DNA from: Anarhynchus alexandrinus
Lineage: Eukaryota; Chordata; Aves; Charadriiformes; Charadriidae
DNA length: 64,000 bases
NCBI GenBank assembly: GCA_008711295.1
Contig: VUYV01000227.1
Location: 1,236,535 to 1,300,534, forward strand
Direction of reading: 5' to 3'
Below, one piece after another: positions 24,925-36,863 of this stretch (the stretch's first letter is position 1; the number at the start of each line of letters is the position of its first letter). The translations under genes and the position numbers were made by a program. A model generated the notes under the pieces. That model was not told the origin of the DNA. It worked only from the letters and a program-made list of their open reading frames with translations, and made no database searches.

Positions 24925-26116
24925 CTGTAATGACAAGTTATAAATCATATGAAAAAGAAATCTATCATGTTGAGACAATAATAGCACAGAATAGCCCGAA
25001 CTGGGATCCAGAACATTGTGTTCATCTACCATTTCTACACAGATGCCTACAAGGCATATATTACTTTTGTATGTTGTATCTATACAACTAAGAAGTGGAA
25101 AGAAAATTTACATTGTAATATGGGTAAAATATATTCAAAGGTTAACTTTTAACCTTGACATTAAATTGTTGCAGGGTTTTTTTTTGGGGGGTGTCTTTTT
25201 TGGTGTTTTGTTTTTTTTTTTTACAGGAGTGAAAAGAAGAATAATAATCCAATTAACATATTATAGTATCCATCATTATCTAAAATATATTTTTACATGC
25301 CATGTCATAGTTTTGAGGTCAAATATCTTGAAATCTTACTGTCATTTTAAAGTAAATTCAAAAATCTCCTGCTGACAGGGTAGTCCATAAAGATAATTCC
25401 TCACTTTTAATACCATGAAAGTTAGATCAAGAAAGTTAGAAAGGAATGGATTAAAAAAACCCAATAATAATACAGTTTTACTACTAGTAAAAAAATTGCA
25501 TGAGCTTGGAGAGAAAACGAAAATGGGAATAGATCTCTGCAATGGTTAAACTGATATAAGGGATTTAAGTTCTCTTTAATTCACATCCGAGACTTCAACA
25601 TCAGTCTTTGACATTTACATTAAGTGCTCGAACAGTGAGTTGATTAACTGTTCTGGGCTGAAATTCAGCAGTTCATCCGTCTGTCTCTTACACACATATA
25701 TGGAAATTCAATTCTGGACTGAAGAAACCTTCTAGGATAAAAGTTTTGTTAGAATTGGCATATTTCAATAGAAGAATTTGTTTTAGTGGAAATGGATTTT
25801 CTTCAATGGGAAATAGTTTGTCAGAAAGTTTACAACCAGCATTAAAAATGAACCTTCGATTTCTACTGATCCAAAACCACAAAGCATTCTAACTAAACTT
25901 CAAATCACCGTAATTACGATTTGACAAGAACTCTACATTCATAACAAGTGTAAGCGAAGTGCTTCTTTTTGGATTTCCAGAACAATCACAGGGATACCAA
26001 CCCCCTTCTATTTTGTTGAATGGTCAACTGACATTTTCAAATCTCCACTGCTTTTAATGTCTTGCTGTCTACCTGGAAGTCTTTAATGTTCTCAGACTGA
26101 CCCTGCAAGCCCAGAA

Positions 26117-26200
26117 TTACAGAGTTTAAGAATATTTTACGTTGGGGGTGACCTCTGAAAGTCATCTAGTCCAACTTCAGATCAGGTACTGCTTTGAAAT
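26117..26200 (-). mobile_element. CR1 LINE 3'-end remnant
   Basis: The line 'agaatattttacgttggggg', 'tgacctctgaaagtcatcta', 'gtccaacttcagatcaggta' follows the CR1 antisense tail pattern: tail, then ggttggaagggacctctggagg-type motif, then tcatctagtccaacc. Only about 80 bases remain, with no clear ATTCTATG repeat left, so the copy is old. Confidence 0.7.
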
Positions 26201-26903
26201 TCTTTCAAACTCAGTGTCTTTTATGGTACAGCACTCTACAAATTCTATGAACTGTTAATTTACGTTGTGCACACAATTGCATCACAAAGCACACATATTA
26301 TTTTACTATTTTTCAGGTACACTGCATCTCAGGATTAAAAGAAAAAAATGAGACAAGGTACTGAAGCACAGAACAGAATAATAGAAACTAAGGGGCAGAA
26401 TTATTTTGGTCTTGAAAAGTAGAAGCAAAATTATCTTGAGACTAATGAAACACTCACCAAGTCAAATGAAAATTTCTCAAATAAGTCCTCTTTTTCAAAA
26501 TAGAGTGTGTTTTTCCTGTGTTTCCACCAAGTGATTTAGATTGTTGTTGGCATGTTGTCTTCCTGTCAACACCTGCCTCTCGGTTTTAACTATATAGATG
26601 CTGCCGTGGCCTTATATATCATCAGCACCTTCAGTAAATACCTTTAATTAGAAAGGATAAATCTGGGCCTTATATCTTCATGAACGCTTGTATTCCTTCT
26701 AATTTCATAGAATAATAAGGCTAGATAAATTTCCCGTAAGTATTTTTATTTTCTTCCAGGTATTTTTATAATATTTGGAATATTTTGGAATACTCCCAAC
26801 TACGCAGATTAAGTTTTGCAGTGTATTTTCATATGTTATGTAACTTTCAGTTTCTAAATATGTGTATTTTTATCAAATAACAGATTAAGTCAGCATTCTG
26901 TTT

Positions 26904-26920
26904 AAACAAACAAACAAACA
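26904..26920 (+). repeat. (AAAC)n short tandem repeat
   Basis: Four units of CAAA/AAAC. Confidence 0.9.
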
Positions 26921-27669
26921 TAATCCCTAAAAATATAAATTATCAGCATCCAGAGCAAATATTGGAACACTTTGATTAGCAAGATGAAAAGTGAATTTGG
27001 GCAGTACTAATAAGTGGAATCAACACGTTGTATTATTCTCCACTGAGTAAAGAGGACATGCACAAAATAAAAACTAGAAAAATTGGTTTGTACTATTCTT
27101 GAAATTATACGACTGGTGTTTCTTCTCCAATGTTCTGACATTTTGGAAAGAATCTTATTTTCCTTCTTTCCATAATCATTGAAGTAATTCTAAACAAGCT
27201 GCTGTGCATCGTATCACTCACTTTAGTAATTTGCAGGCATTTACAACTACTAAAAACAGTGCCACCCACAGAGAAGACTGCTGTTGAATTATGCAGGAGC
27301 AAGCCACATATTTCAGCCTGACTGAGGAAAGTAAAAGCCATGTTGGATATTAAGAAAACATACCAGGTTCAGAGGTCTGTAATTAATCTTGTCAGTGCAT
27401 GAAGCAGGCTAACCTCTGTGCAGGAGAACCATCTCAGCACATTTCTCTTCCATGAATGCAGAGCCAACCATGGCCGTCTGGGATCTGAATCCATTAAAGT
27501 GATTGGGCATAGTCTTGGTCAAGTTCTAGAATATTATGCTGCATTCTTAGAAGTATTAGATATTTACATCATAGGTTCATAAATGTTGTACAGAAAACAG
27601 GCAAATGGAATGTAGTTTTAGTAGCCAGCCTACAAGGAATAGTACAGATATTTCTAGAAGAGAGTTCCA

Positions 27670-27743
27670 CCTTGCTGTCAGCGGAAGCAGAAATCATTAC
27701 CAAAGCTTTAACTTTCACANTCCTTGCTGTCAGCGGAAGCAGA
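27670..27743. other. Duplicated flanks around a single N, probable assembly scar
   Basis: A 22-base sequence (starting ccttgctgtcagcgg) occurs on both sides of the N at 27720, at 27670-27691 and 27722-27743. Between the first copy and the N are 30 bases (27690-27719, gaaatcattaccaaagcttt...) that recur exactly at 28972-29001. This is what an unresolved contig overlap looks like when one end carries a misjoined tail. A real small duplication with templated filler is possible but less likely, because the N sits exactly at the break. Confidence 0.85.
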
Positions 27744-28971
27744 GAAATTTGTTCTGTGGTTGATCACAGTGTGTCTGATTGATGGATAGAAAAGTCGATC
27801 TAACATCCATAAATATATTTTTAAAGCAACATTGCCCTTGTTTTATATAACCAGTGCAATAGAATAATTTAATAGATTTACTTCTAGAACCTGTTAACAT
27901 TCAAGATCCATGTAGTGAAATTGACTGAAAATAAATTAAAATTGATTAGCTTCTTTTATTGACCTTGACAAATGTACAAATGCCATACATGATGATTATG
28001 ATGATCCTTATACAAAGAAAAATTATAACTAAGCATGTTGCAAGGATCACTGCAATTAGCAGGGCTCTCTCCACTGATTGCATGGAGCCTTCACTGAGAA
28101 GTCCAAAAGTAGGTATTTTTAAGGAAATTGACTGTAGTGATTAGAGAGACCTAAATTTCCCTTTGATGTTTCGCAAAAGAATTATTCCCACTGCAAATAT
28201 AAGCATCTAGCTAAAGTTCCTTAATGGGAACAAAGAGGTACATCAAGAGGACCATTCATATTTACGAGTTTTTTATTGCCTTAAGTGGTCTATGTCAGAG
28301 GGAACCTAAAAGATAAGGTTAGGGAAGGCATGTAATTTTTGGTGACTGAATGGAGATATAAGGCTTGCCACCTGTGCTACACAGCTTGGCATTCAGGGAA
28401 CTTTTTGGTTTTAGAAAGCTCTTTCAGTAAACAGTATTAAAAAAAAGAAAAAAGAAACTGTGTACACAGAACTAAAGTACGGTGATTGTGCATAACTGTG
28501 CAGTTTCATTGGAAAAAAATGAACTGTGCTTCTGTTACATTGAAAAATAGAGAATTGTACTGATTTTTTTATAAAGGTATATTTAAAATTATACAGTTTG
28601 CATGTATCAGTAAGCTTATTCATTTGTTTGGGGTTTTTGCTAGAGAGGAATAAAATACAAAAAAAAAGAAGGAAAGGAGTGATCCTGGAGACAAAGTCAA
28701 GTTTATACAAAAAAAACCCTCCAAAAGTCCTAAATATTTCCATCAAAAGTTCTACTTCTACTAAAAGGCAAAACTAATTTAGAAAAAAACAGCAAGAAAA
28801 ATGTTGAAAAGCATATTTGGAAATGAACATTCTGCTTCTCACATTCTTTAAAACTTTACATTCTAGTATAAAATAAACTATCGCAGTGATATGTGGAAAT
28901 TTTGTCAGATTATAATGCTTTGATTGAGTCTTTTGTCTTCCTTCTCAAATCAAATACAGCTTGCAAAGCTT

Positions 28972-29001
28972 GAAATCATTACCAAAGCTTTAACTTTCAC
29001 A
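28972..29001 (+). repeat. Second copy of 30-base sequence seen at 27690-27719
   Basis: Exact 30-base match to the segment left of the N at 27720. Here the sequence is embedded in continuous unique DNA, so this is probably its true location. Confidence 0.9.
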
Positions 29002-31960
29002 GTACATCGGGATAACCTGTGATGATATTCTGGACATGGCTGGAAGGTGGACTTCTTCGTGTTGTGTCATTTTTCAGTGTCTCAGCACTTGAAGAACTGA
29101 TTATCTTAAGACATTCAGCTTCCCACATGACAACGTACGTGGTACATTTGAGTTGTTACCTATATACGATCCAGTTAACCAGTACAAGCATCTATTCAGA
29201 CATTCAAGAACTGTGTAAAGTAAGAAAGAAATTTTATTGCTTTTTAAATTAGTCACCAAGATGGAAGAATCAGACTTTTCCAGAATTTCCACTGAAATTT
29301 CATGCAAAGTTAACATTTGTAACTGATCCTGCTCATAACTGTAGCCTTTAAGCACCTAATAAGTCATCTGAGACAAAATCAATCTTTTTATAAAAGGCTC
29401 CTATGAGCTCCATCCTTCAGGATTGCCAACCCTGTAGAACAGATTACTTTTAAAATTTCTCCTCTGCTTTCAAAAAACTGAGTATAAACAAGACCAGAAA
29501 CATATGATCTCAGGTGCCAATTTCCCCAGCTCTAACACAGATAATAAAGTGAAAAGTGAAAAAAGATAAGGTAATTACCACCATCTTTTCTTAGCTTTTA
29601 GAGCAGGTTATGAAAGTACGATTTACTACCTGTTCCAATTATTAGCATGATTCTTGGTTACAAGAAGAACCCTATGTTTCTTGCAAGTACAAATATTTAG
29701 ATTAGTTTCATAATTTTTGAAAGCAGTTATACACTTCATAAGCAACGGTACCTTTCTACATTAAGATTAGAACTGAACCTTGAGTTGATTCTCTTGCTTC
29801 TCCCAGTGATTTCAGTGGGACTGTAATTTTGGTTTCCTTGACACATTGGTCTGGCAACGTGCTCAGTAAGAGAAGGAAAGCTAAGAACACGGGTAAGAAA
29901 AATCTCATTTTTTTTTAAAATCAGAAACTTTCAGTTCCCATAAAGTGGGATCAGTGCATTTTGGACTGGAAAAGGGTCAAGGAAAGAGGGAGATGGGACA
30001 GTTAAGGAATAACCCAGATCCCGTGTTCGAAGTGCGGAGGATGTAATAAAGCTTATGTTCAGCAAACCCCTCAGTTTGCCAATCACTCCCGCACATAGTA
30101 GCGCTCTTGAGTTAAAAAGGGAAAAGCTGCATGTAGAAAGTCATCCAAGTATTAAAGTGATGTCAGAGACCCCACATTTGTTTGAGCTCTAAGCTGCCCT
30201 AATGTCATATTAAAAACTCTCCAAGCCTTGAAAACACATTTTTATTTTGTGAGAAAGAAAAGATTTTAATGGCCCAATTTCTTGCTTCCACAAACATGTT
30301 TAATAGCTTCTGAGTTTCTGAACACAGGAAAATATACTTAATGACCTAAGACAGCAATTTAAATAACAGTTTTAAACTTTAGCCTGCTCTGTGATATTTC
30401 TTAGTAATTTAATTGAAGTCTTTGTACCTCATTAATTATTAAATGAATGTATTTTCCTTACAACTTGGAGTCATACTGATCCAGCCTACACGGAATCTAA
30501 AAAGTTGCAGCTACCTTGCACATAGTAATAAAAAGATGTTATGAGGTGCAGAGCTGGATAGTTGTTTTAAAGTACAAGCAGTTCCAGGTGAGATTGCGTG
30601 GTCACCTCTGGTCATCAAGGAGCTCCAATAGCATGGATGGGGTGAGTCTTGATTTAAAGAACTGCAGTTCTTTAACCAGTGCATTGAATAGACCCTTAGC
30701 ACAGGCAAGAGGAAAATCTAAATAAGTGGTCAGAGTAAGAATTTGAAGCCAAATACATGAAATAATTTCTGAGGCTGATAATGGTCCTTTGCATTGTATT
30801 CCCTACAGTGCAGGCATATTGCAGAGATGGGCCTCACAGTCATCATATGTAGGACTAATTTTTGGGCAGAATAATTGTAAAAAGGATATAGGCACAGTTT
30901 AGTAGAGCTGTACTGCTTTATTGCAGAGTGAATCTGTTTCTCTGCTCAGCATTACAGTTTTGAGGACTTTCACTGAAATTGGGTAAGCTGCTGAAACAAA
31001 ATCATACAACCAGCTCTTTAGATTCCACTTTTATTCATTTATAGGATGTGTTTTTTCTAGTAAACTAATAACTGAGGAAACAAGAAAATCTCTACAGATA
31101 ACATTCTGTACAGTTTTGCCACTTACTCACATGAATGACTGGTTGGTTTAGACATAGCTTTGCTGGGAAAAGAGAATAAAAGAGAAGCCGGAGCTAAGAG
31201 GATGTGATTTCTTCATCAGCTTCCAAAGTCCTGGTGCAACTATGCTAGTTTAGAGACACGTAAAATTTGGAGTCAGTCATCTCTGTAAGAATTGTATATT
31301 CAGCAGTGTTATATATTGAACCTATCATTTTTATATGTTTTTTGCAGAAATAATTCTTTAGTCAAAATGAAGGATAAAGATTGGAGGGAAGATGTAGAAA
31401 AAAAAAAGTGTATGTTATTCCTTGGTGTTGTCCCCTGGCAATTGATCTTCCTGTCCCCAACTCCTCATTCAGCAAAATGGGCTATACCGTAACAGAAAAA
31501 ATCCCCCTAGGAATCAAAAAGGCAGAAAAAAACCTGAATTTCCTAAACAGTGCTTACCTATTATATTTCCTTCTCATAACAGACTTAGGAATTCCCAGGC
31601 CACTGTATACAGCTTTACCTAAGGGACGTGAACTAACTTTTATACTTTAATATTATCCTAAGCATCCTTTGAGATCACAGCTCCGTGCTGTTAGACACTG
31701 AACAAATACACAGGTGGAGATACTTCCTAACCCAGAAACCATATACTCCAAATAGAAGGAGAAATAAGAGCAATAATACATAATAGTATGATTATTGCCT
31801 GTTGTGGTTTAACCCCAGCCAGCACTAGGACCACACAGCCTTTCACTCAATTCTTCTCCTTTCCCTCAGAAGGGTAGGGAGAACAGGGAGAAAAGGTGGG
31901 GAAAGGAAGGAAAAAAAAAAAGTGAGTTGAAATAAAGACAGTTTAATAGAACAGTAATGG

Positions 31961-31961
31961 N
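31961..31961. other. Single unresolved base (N)
   Basis: One N within the solo LTR, just upstream of its AAT repeat. Probably an unresolved base or a minimal gap between contigs in repetitive sequence. Confidence 0.99.
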
Positions 31962-31982
31962 AATAATATAAGATATATAAGA

Positions 31983-32013
31983 TAATAACAACAATAATAA
32001 TAATAATAATAAT
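31983..32013. repeat. (AAT)n repeat inside the LTR
   Basis: Consecutive AAT units with an early AAC variant. It sits in the part of the LTR that is AT-rich and variable in other members of the family, so it expanded after integration or was carried in. Confidence 0.9.
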
Positions 32014-32394
32014 GGTAAAAGGACATACAAGATAAAGTAATACAACACAATTTACTCTCACCACCCAGTGAACTTGTTGCCCAGCTCATCCTGAGCAGTA
32101 ATCACGGATTCCTGCCTCCCAGCCAATCCCCATTTATATACTAAGCATGACATCTATGGTATGGAATATTCCATTGGCCAGCTTGTTCCACCTATGCTCC
32201 CTCTCAGCTTCTATGGGAAGCTGAAAAAGTCCTTCACTAATATAACCATCACCTGGCAACAACTAAAACAATATGTATTATTGACATTCCTTTCATACCA
32301 AATCTGAAACACAGCAGCCATTAGAAGAAAGTTAGCTCTATCCCAGCTGAAACCAGAACATTGCCATCTAGCAACTCAGCTGTAGAATTGGAAC

Positions 32395-32650
32395 AAAACC
32401 CAGTTGTATGAGGTCAGACCAAAAAGACATCTACCATACTAGGACATGTAATAAAGGACATACACTAAAATACAGCCTAAACTAGTGCAGCTATACAGCA
32501 ATAGTTCTCTACACACAGTCATCCAGCCTCCCATTTATCAAGGACTTCCTGAGCCACAGGTGATGTTTTTTTGTGTTTAATAGCCCTGGATTAATTTTTT
32601 TTTCTTCAATAACTTAGTCCAAATGAATTATTTTAAGGCCTATATAGCCT
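32395..32650 (-). mobile_element. Ancient CR1/L3-type LINE fragment
   Basis: Pieces in order: 'aggtcagaccaaaaagac', 'catctaccatactagg', 'cctgagccacaggtgatg', 'tttaatagccctggatta', 'ttcttcaataacttagtcc'. They follow an old CR1-like pattern (ggtcagaccaatggtccatc..., then gagccagaggtggt..., then tttaatagcccttgatgga..., then ttcttccatgaatttgtc). Divergence is high, so the exact family and limits are uncertain. It lies directly beside the solo LTR and predates it. Confidence 0.45.
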
Positions 32651-33258
32651 TTAGAAATGCATGTTCCCAATACCTGAATGAGTACTACATAAGCTAGCCG
32701 TATAAGCCACATAAGCATATCCACTGCTGTAGATATGAGTGCTATATCACCCCAGGATTTCAGTACCTTAAAGACTGAGGAACAGGACTTTGCCTGCTGG
32801 GAACTGATGATTTTTCCTTTCCCTTAATTCCTCATCACTATGTTACGCAAAAGCATCTCCTTGGTAGTACTTGATGTGACGATGCAGTCAAGGATCACAC
32901 TTTAACTGTAGCTGGTGTTGAACCTTTTGATATTTAAACAGTATCTGGAATACTTCCCAGTCTATACATCTGCCCATCTAATTTAGATTTCGGCGACTAA
33001 GCTTTCACTGGGATGCTACAAGGATGATTAAGAATCTTAGTACCAATACTACACCACTTTCACTCTCTGTCAAACCACCATGGGCTGTACTTTAAAGGAA
33101 ATCAGGCAGATGGCTGGATGGTCAACAAATATGCGACAAAACACTTCTTCTAGATATTTGCAGTTTAACATGTGCTAGTGTTTATCCATCTGTAGAACAA
33201 GCCACCTGCCAGTTGTTTGAGTGATATGACTGGCTAAGCAGTGCTAAGCACTCTGTAA

Positions 33259-33292
33259 TAACAACAACAATAATACAGCCAAAAAAAAAAAA
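33259..33292 (+). repeat. AAC/AAT repeat with poly-A
   Basis: Short AAC and AAT units, then a 12-base A run. Confidence 0.85.
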
Positions 33293-34701
33293 GGTTGTAT
33301 GCAAGGTATGCACACTGATGGCTTTTGCAGACAAAAAGCGCAAATTAAGACTCAGAAGAAAGCAATCTTATATTGCCAAAATATTTATTCATGGCATGCA
33401 TTACCTGTACAATTCAGAAACACGTACACCGCTACTATATTAGACAATTTGCTGACAAGATGTAGAAAAGGCTGTAACACTACAGTGTCTATGCACTTTC
33501 TTCATTACTATGCTGAGGCAGAAGTGCATGCATACATTTTCAAAACCAGTTATACAGCTGATTGTCAGCAATTCACTCTTTAGCATTTCTGCTGCATATC
33601 CTTCATTCAATTAACCCCAGAGCCATCAACATTCGGAGGCAAATGTGAAAATAAAATCTTTGCAGCATGCAATGGAAGCAGACATCATTTAGTAATACGT
33701 GTGTCTAGGGTAGTAATGATACCTCACTAGAAAGATCAACGGGCCTCAAATCATACATGGACTTGTGGCATTAGGCAATTCTCCTTGTTCTGTTACAGAT
33801 TAGGTGTCTGCACAAGGCTTTAAGAACCCTCCCAGTTCCTGTTTTGGAGAGAATTCAGCAAATTCTCTGCGTGGTCTGTGTGAATGTACTTTGAAACTTT
33901 AAACACGTGAACCATTTCTATTTGCATTAATAACATTCTGTATCTGCATTCATAAAAGCAGAAGCATTTTTATTTCCAGTCATTTTTCCTCCACCTTTCA
34001 GCACCACCAGTACTACTACTACTACATCACCTTGCTGGATCCTAGATGTTACGCAATACCTAAGAGATGTGTGAACGAGGAGATGGAGTAGGTGCTGTAT
34101 AGTGGCATTGACCACTTCCTATACAAGGGTAAGCAAGGTGTAGGAGCCCGAGTAGGTAAAGCACTGGAATCCTAGCTAGTTTCAATGTCTCTCTTGGGAT
34201 GCTATGTCCCATAGCATGATATAAGATCCCATTGTGCTAGAATACACAAAAATTAAATATTCTTTTGTGTAGGCATTTTTGACACTCACAGCACATGCAA
34301 ATATTAATGGCCTAAAATTCAGTGACAAACTCAGGACACTTCTCCCTATTTCTTTTCAGATTAAATTGAAGATAAAATGAACACTGCCCACCTCCATCTT
34401 CTCTTTCCTTAGAATAAGGAAGATTGCAGACCAAAAAATGCCTGAGATCTATTGCTAAAAGGTGAATTCTTTCATAGCAGTCTGCAAAACAGATGTTACA
34501 GTTTCTCCAGCAACATCAAATCAAACACAATGTGTACAGGTTCGTTTGGATCTGCATTCCCATATTCTTTGTTTGATACAGGTGCCCTGTGCCAAGAATG
34601 CAAACTGTTCAACTGCCAAAAGCAGGCACCCACAATGGTTCAAACGAAATCTTGAGAAGAATAGGAAAAACAGAAAGTTATGTCCAGGCATAGAGAACCC
34701 T

Positions 34702-34720
34702 CATTATTATTATTATTATA
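34702..34720 (+). repeat. (ATT)n repeat
   Basis: Six consecutive ATT units. Confidence 0.9.
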
Positions 34721-36194
34721 AGCCCACTCCTGCAGAGAGCCTTCTTAGCTATAAATCTCTACCAATATTTGCCTTTCTAAACCCTATTGTATATTGTTCA
34801 TTACTAGACCCAAGGTCCCCAGTCAGGATGTTATTATGTTTTAGAACTATGCTGATGATTTTCCTCGACTCTCTGAATTCAGAAGTACAGGGGGAAAAGA
34901 CTTGACTGCATTGCCAAGTTTATTGCAGCGTAGAGGGTTCTGAGGCACAGAGCGGATACAGCCGCTTTATGTCTTTTCCTTCCAGTTTTGGACCTTTCCT
35001 GCCAAAACGTGCGAGCAGGATTATGCAGCTGCTGGAGCTCCCCAGTCAGAGGGAAGGCTCTCTGCATTTTTATTCTGCACATTCCTGTTAGCAGATGCTT
35101 GGCTTGGTGCATTTTATGTTATGCAGATCAAACTGCAACAAACGGGTCTTGAATGGAATCACCGGTTTTGCAACTCCAGTGGAGAGGTCTTTGGTTACTA
35201 GCAATTTCCATATTTGTTAGCTCTACCCAGTCATAACAGACTCCTCCAAATAAAGAGAGGATTACCCAATATTGATGTGTTGCCCGCCAAACTCTAGCCC
35301 AGGTCAGACTGAAATAGTGGGGAGGTACTTCTCTGAAATGGGGGTCTTCAAATGAATTTGCAATGATACTAGTTTGCTAAAGTAGTATTATACTTATATT
35401 AGAAACAGAGCAACAATCTGAAAAATTAGCATGAAAAACTGGACTCTGGCACAGCACAGGGGCACAGTGGTCAAGGACTGAAAACATCTTCACTTTCAGT
35501 TTTTGCATTAAAGATGCTGAGACAAACCTTCAGTTTTTGCGAGGTCTTGCCCAACTCAAAGAAATTAATATTCAAGTGAGATTCTTCAATGTAACTACCT
35601 CATACATAATGAACACGAAAGCACTTCAATGAATATCTGAATTTTATTTTACTATCATTCTCTGCTGCTCCAACAGGAGGAATTTTATTTGCATAGGGGA
35701 TGGGTGTCCTTTGCTTGGGCTGGTTCTGGATTTCATGGATCCAAGGGTGGCTTTTATGTCTAGTCTGAAATCATGACTTTGTGTCTCCCTCACTGTCTGC
35801 AAGACATGAACAAAATGTCATTGAGCTCTGAAGTTTGTTTAACTCTAAGAATGTGTGGGGTCTGAGAGCAGGGAATATAATGGACTTAAAATTCACATAA
35901 AGAGCAGAGCGTTGGGAGTGAAAAGTGAGGAAGAGGACTGCATTCGCAAACATGGTATGTCCACCTGTACAGGGTCTGGCAAGGACTACCCTTGTGCTAT
36001 CTAAGCCCAAACAGAGCTTTTCCCATAAGGAAAATTTCACCTGTTTCCTCTGTGGGAGTTTCCAAAATAAGCTTTTCCACAAATGAGCTTTAGGGATCTA
36101 GGGGAGAAACAATTATTGCACCTCATAAGATTATTTCTACAAGTTGCAGTCATGTTGTTTGCGTTGAAATATAGGTTTGGGAAAAAAGAAATAA

Positions 36195-36213
36195 GCAAAC
36201 AAACAAACAAACA
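36195..36213 (+). repeat. (AAAC)n repeat
   Basis: Four to five CAAA units. Confidence 0.9.
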
Positions 36214-36843
36214 ATCTCAATCCTCTTTCCATTGAATATTTAAGGTTAGAGAAAAAAAAATTAAAAATCCATTGCTAAAGTTTATGACGAATGAAGAAGG
36301 GAGAAGACTCAGAAAGATTACTGAGACTTGAAGTGTCTATTTTGGTTTTGCACTAAAGTTGGCAAAACACAGTAGGAGACACAACTGTTTAGTTCTCAAT
36401 ATATTTTTTATGAACAGATAACATCAAAGGTAAAAAAGGAAGCACAGTGGAAAAGAAGGGTTTTACATCCAGAAGGAAATTTAGCAAAAGGAGCAGTAGT
36501 ATGGCTCCTTCACTAGTACAGGAGGACCCTCTGAACAATGAACTGGTAGCAATAAGGTAGCAACTAATGAGAAAGCACGTGTAAGGAGCAGGAGTTTAGT
36601 TTAATTTGGGAAAATAGGAAGATTACCATGGCAGTGGCTGCAGGTTTTGAATTAGGTGTTTTCAAGCAGTCAGTGTTGCCCTGATGGGATGTATGGAGAG
36701 ACATAAGCAAACCAGGAAGGAAGAGATGCAGAATTTGTTCATATGTCTAAAGACACTCTGAAGTCTGACACCAACAATAGCAACAAATCCAATTTCTATT
36801 TTGAAAAAGCCAATGACAGCTGTAAGTCATTAGGAAAAGGCTG

Positions 36844-36863
36844 TCTGGTGAAATCTGGTGAAA
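36844..36863 (+). repeat. 10-bp tandem duplication
   Basis: TCTGGTGAAA is present twice in immediate succession. Confidence 0.9.

Larger units (their letters stand above)
15966..26116. other. Unique AT-rich DNA, no gene seen
   Basis: Ten kilobases with no clear transposon. Low-complexity spots are an A-rich run (19170-19205), a GA run (22389-22403) and an AT-rich patch (22160-22242). The 127-codon plus-strand frame at 17808-18191 and the 102-codon frame at 22649-22957 show no known domain. 'gaatcatagaataa' at 18385 hints at a CR1 tail, but the following sequence does not continue the match. The most interesting spot is the splice-like segment at 24837-24924. Confidence 0.5.
26201..31799. other. 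Unique AT-rich DNA with an assembly scar
   Basis: Contains an AAAC repeat (26904-26920) and a duplicated segment around the single N at 27720, described separately. No gene was recognised. The 111-codon minus-strand frame at 28411-28746 is Phe/Lys-rich and without domains. Confidence 0.5.
31800..32360 (-). mobile_element. Solo LTR of an avian endogenous retrovirus
   Basis: The element is bounded by TGTTGTGGTTTAACCCCAGC on the left and CCCAGCTGAAACCAGAACA on the right, so it has TG...CA ends. A perfect 5-bp target duplication TTGCC flanks it (31795-31799 and 32361-32365). In the minus orientation it starts TGTTCTGGTTTCAGC, as in a familiar bird LTR family. Toward its 3' end it carries the expected 'ttaaactgtctttatttcaa' segment, which includes the polyadenylation region. 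Internally there is an (AAT)n expansion (31983-32013), a poly-A run on the plus strand (about 31910-31921) and one N (31961). No gag, pol or env sequence lies beside it, so it is a solo LTR formed by recombination between two LTRs. The 5-bp duplication fits a class II or class III retrovirus. The length is 561 bp. Confidence 0.92.

Noticed and set aside
25690..25860. Segment with repeated 'caatgg/ggaaa/ttttgt' words, also near 16100, 45330 and 53350
   Set aside because: It could be copies of an ancient A/T-rich repeat, but the shared words are too short to separate from low complexity.
26704..26730. Possible CR1 tail (tttcatagaataataagg)
   Set aside because: Too short, and without the adjacent ggaagggacc-type block.
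33259..33292. Poly-A as the tail of a processed pseudogene
   Set aside because: The sequence upstream is AT-rich unique DNA with no gene-like open frame or known transcript sequence.
34462..34905. 147-codon plus-strand frame
   Set aside because: It crosses an ATT microsatellite giving a run of Tyr, and nothing in it resembles a known protein.
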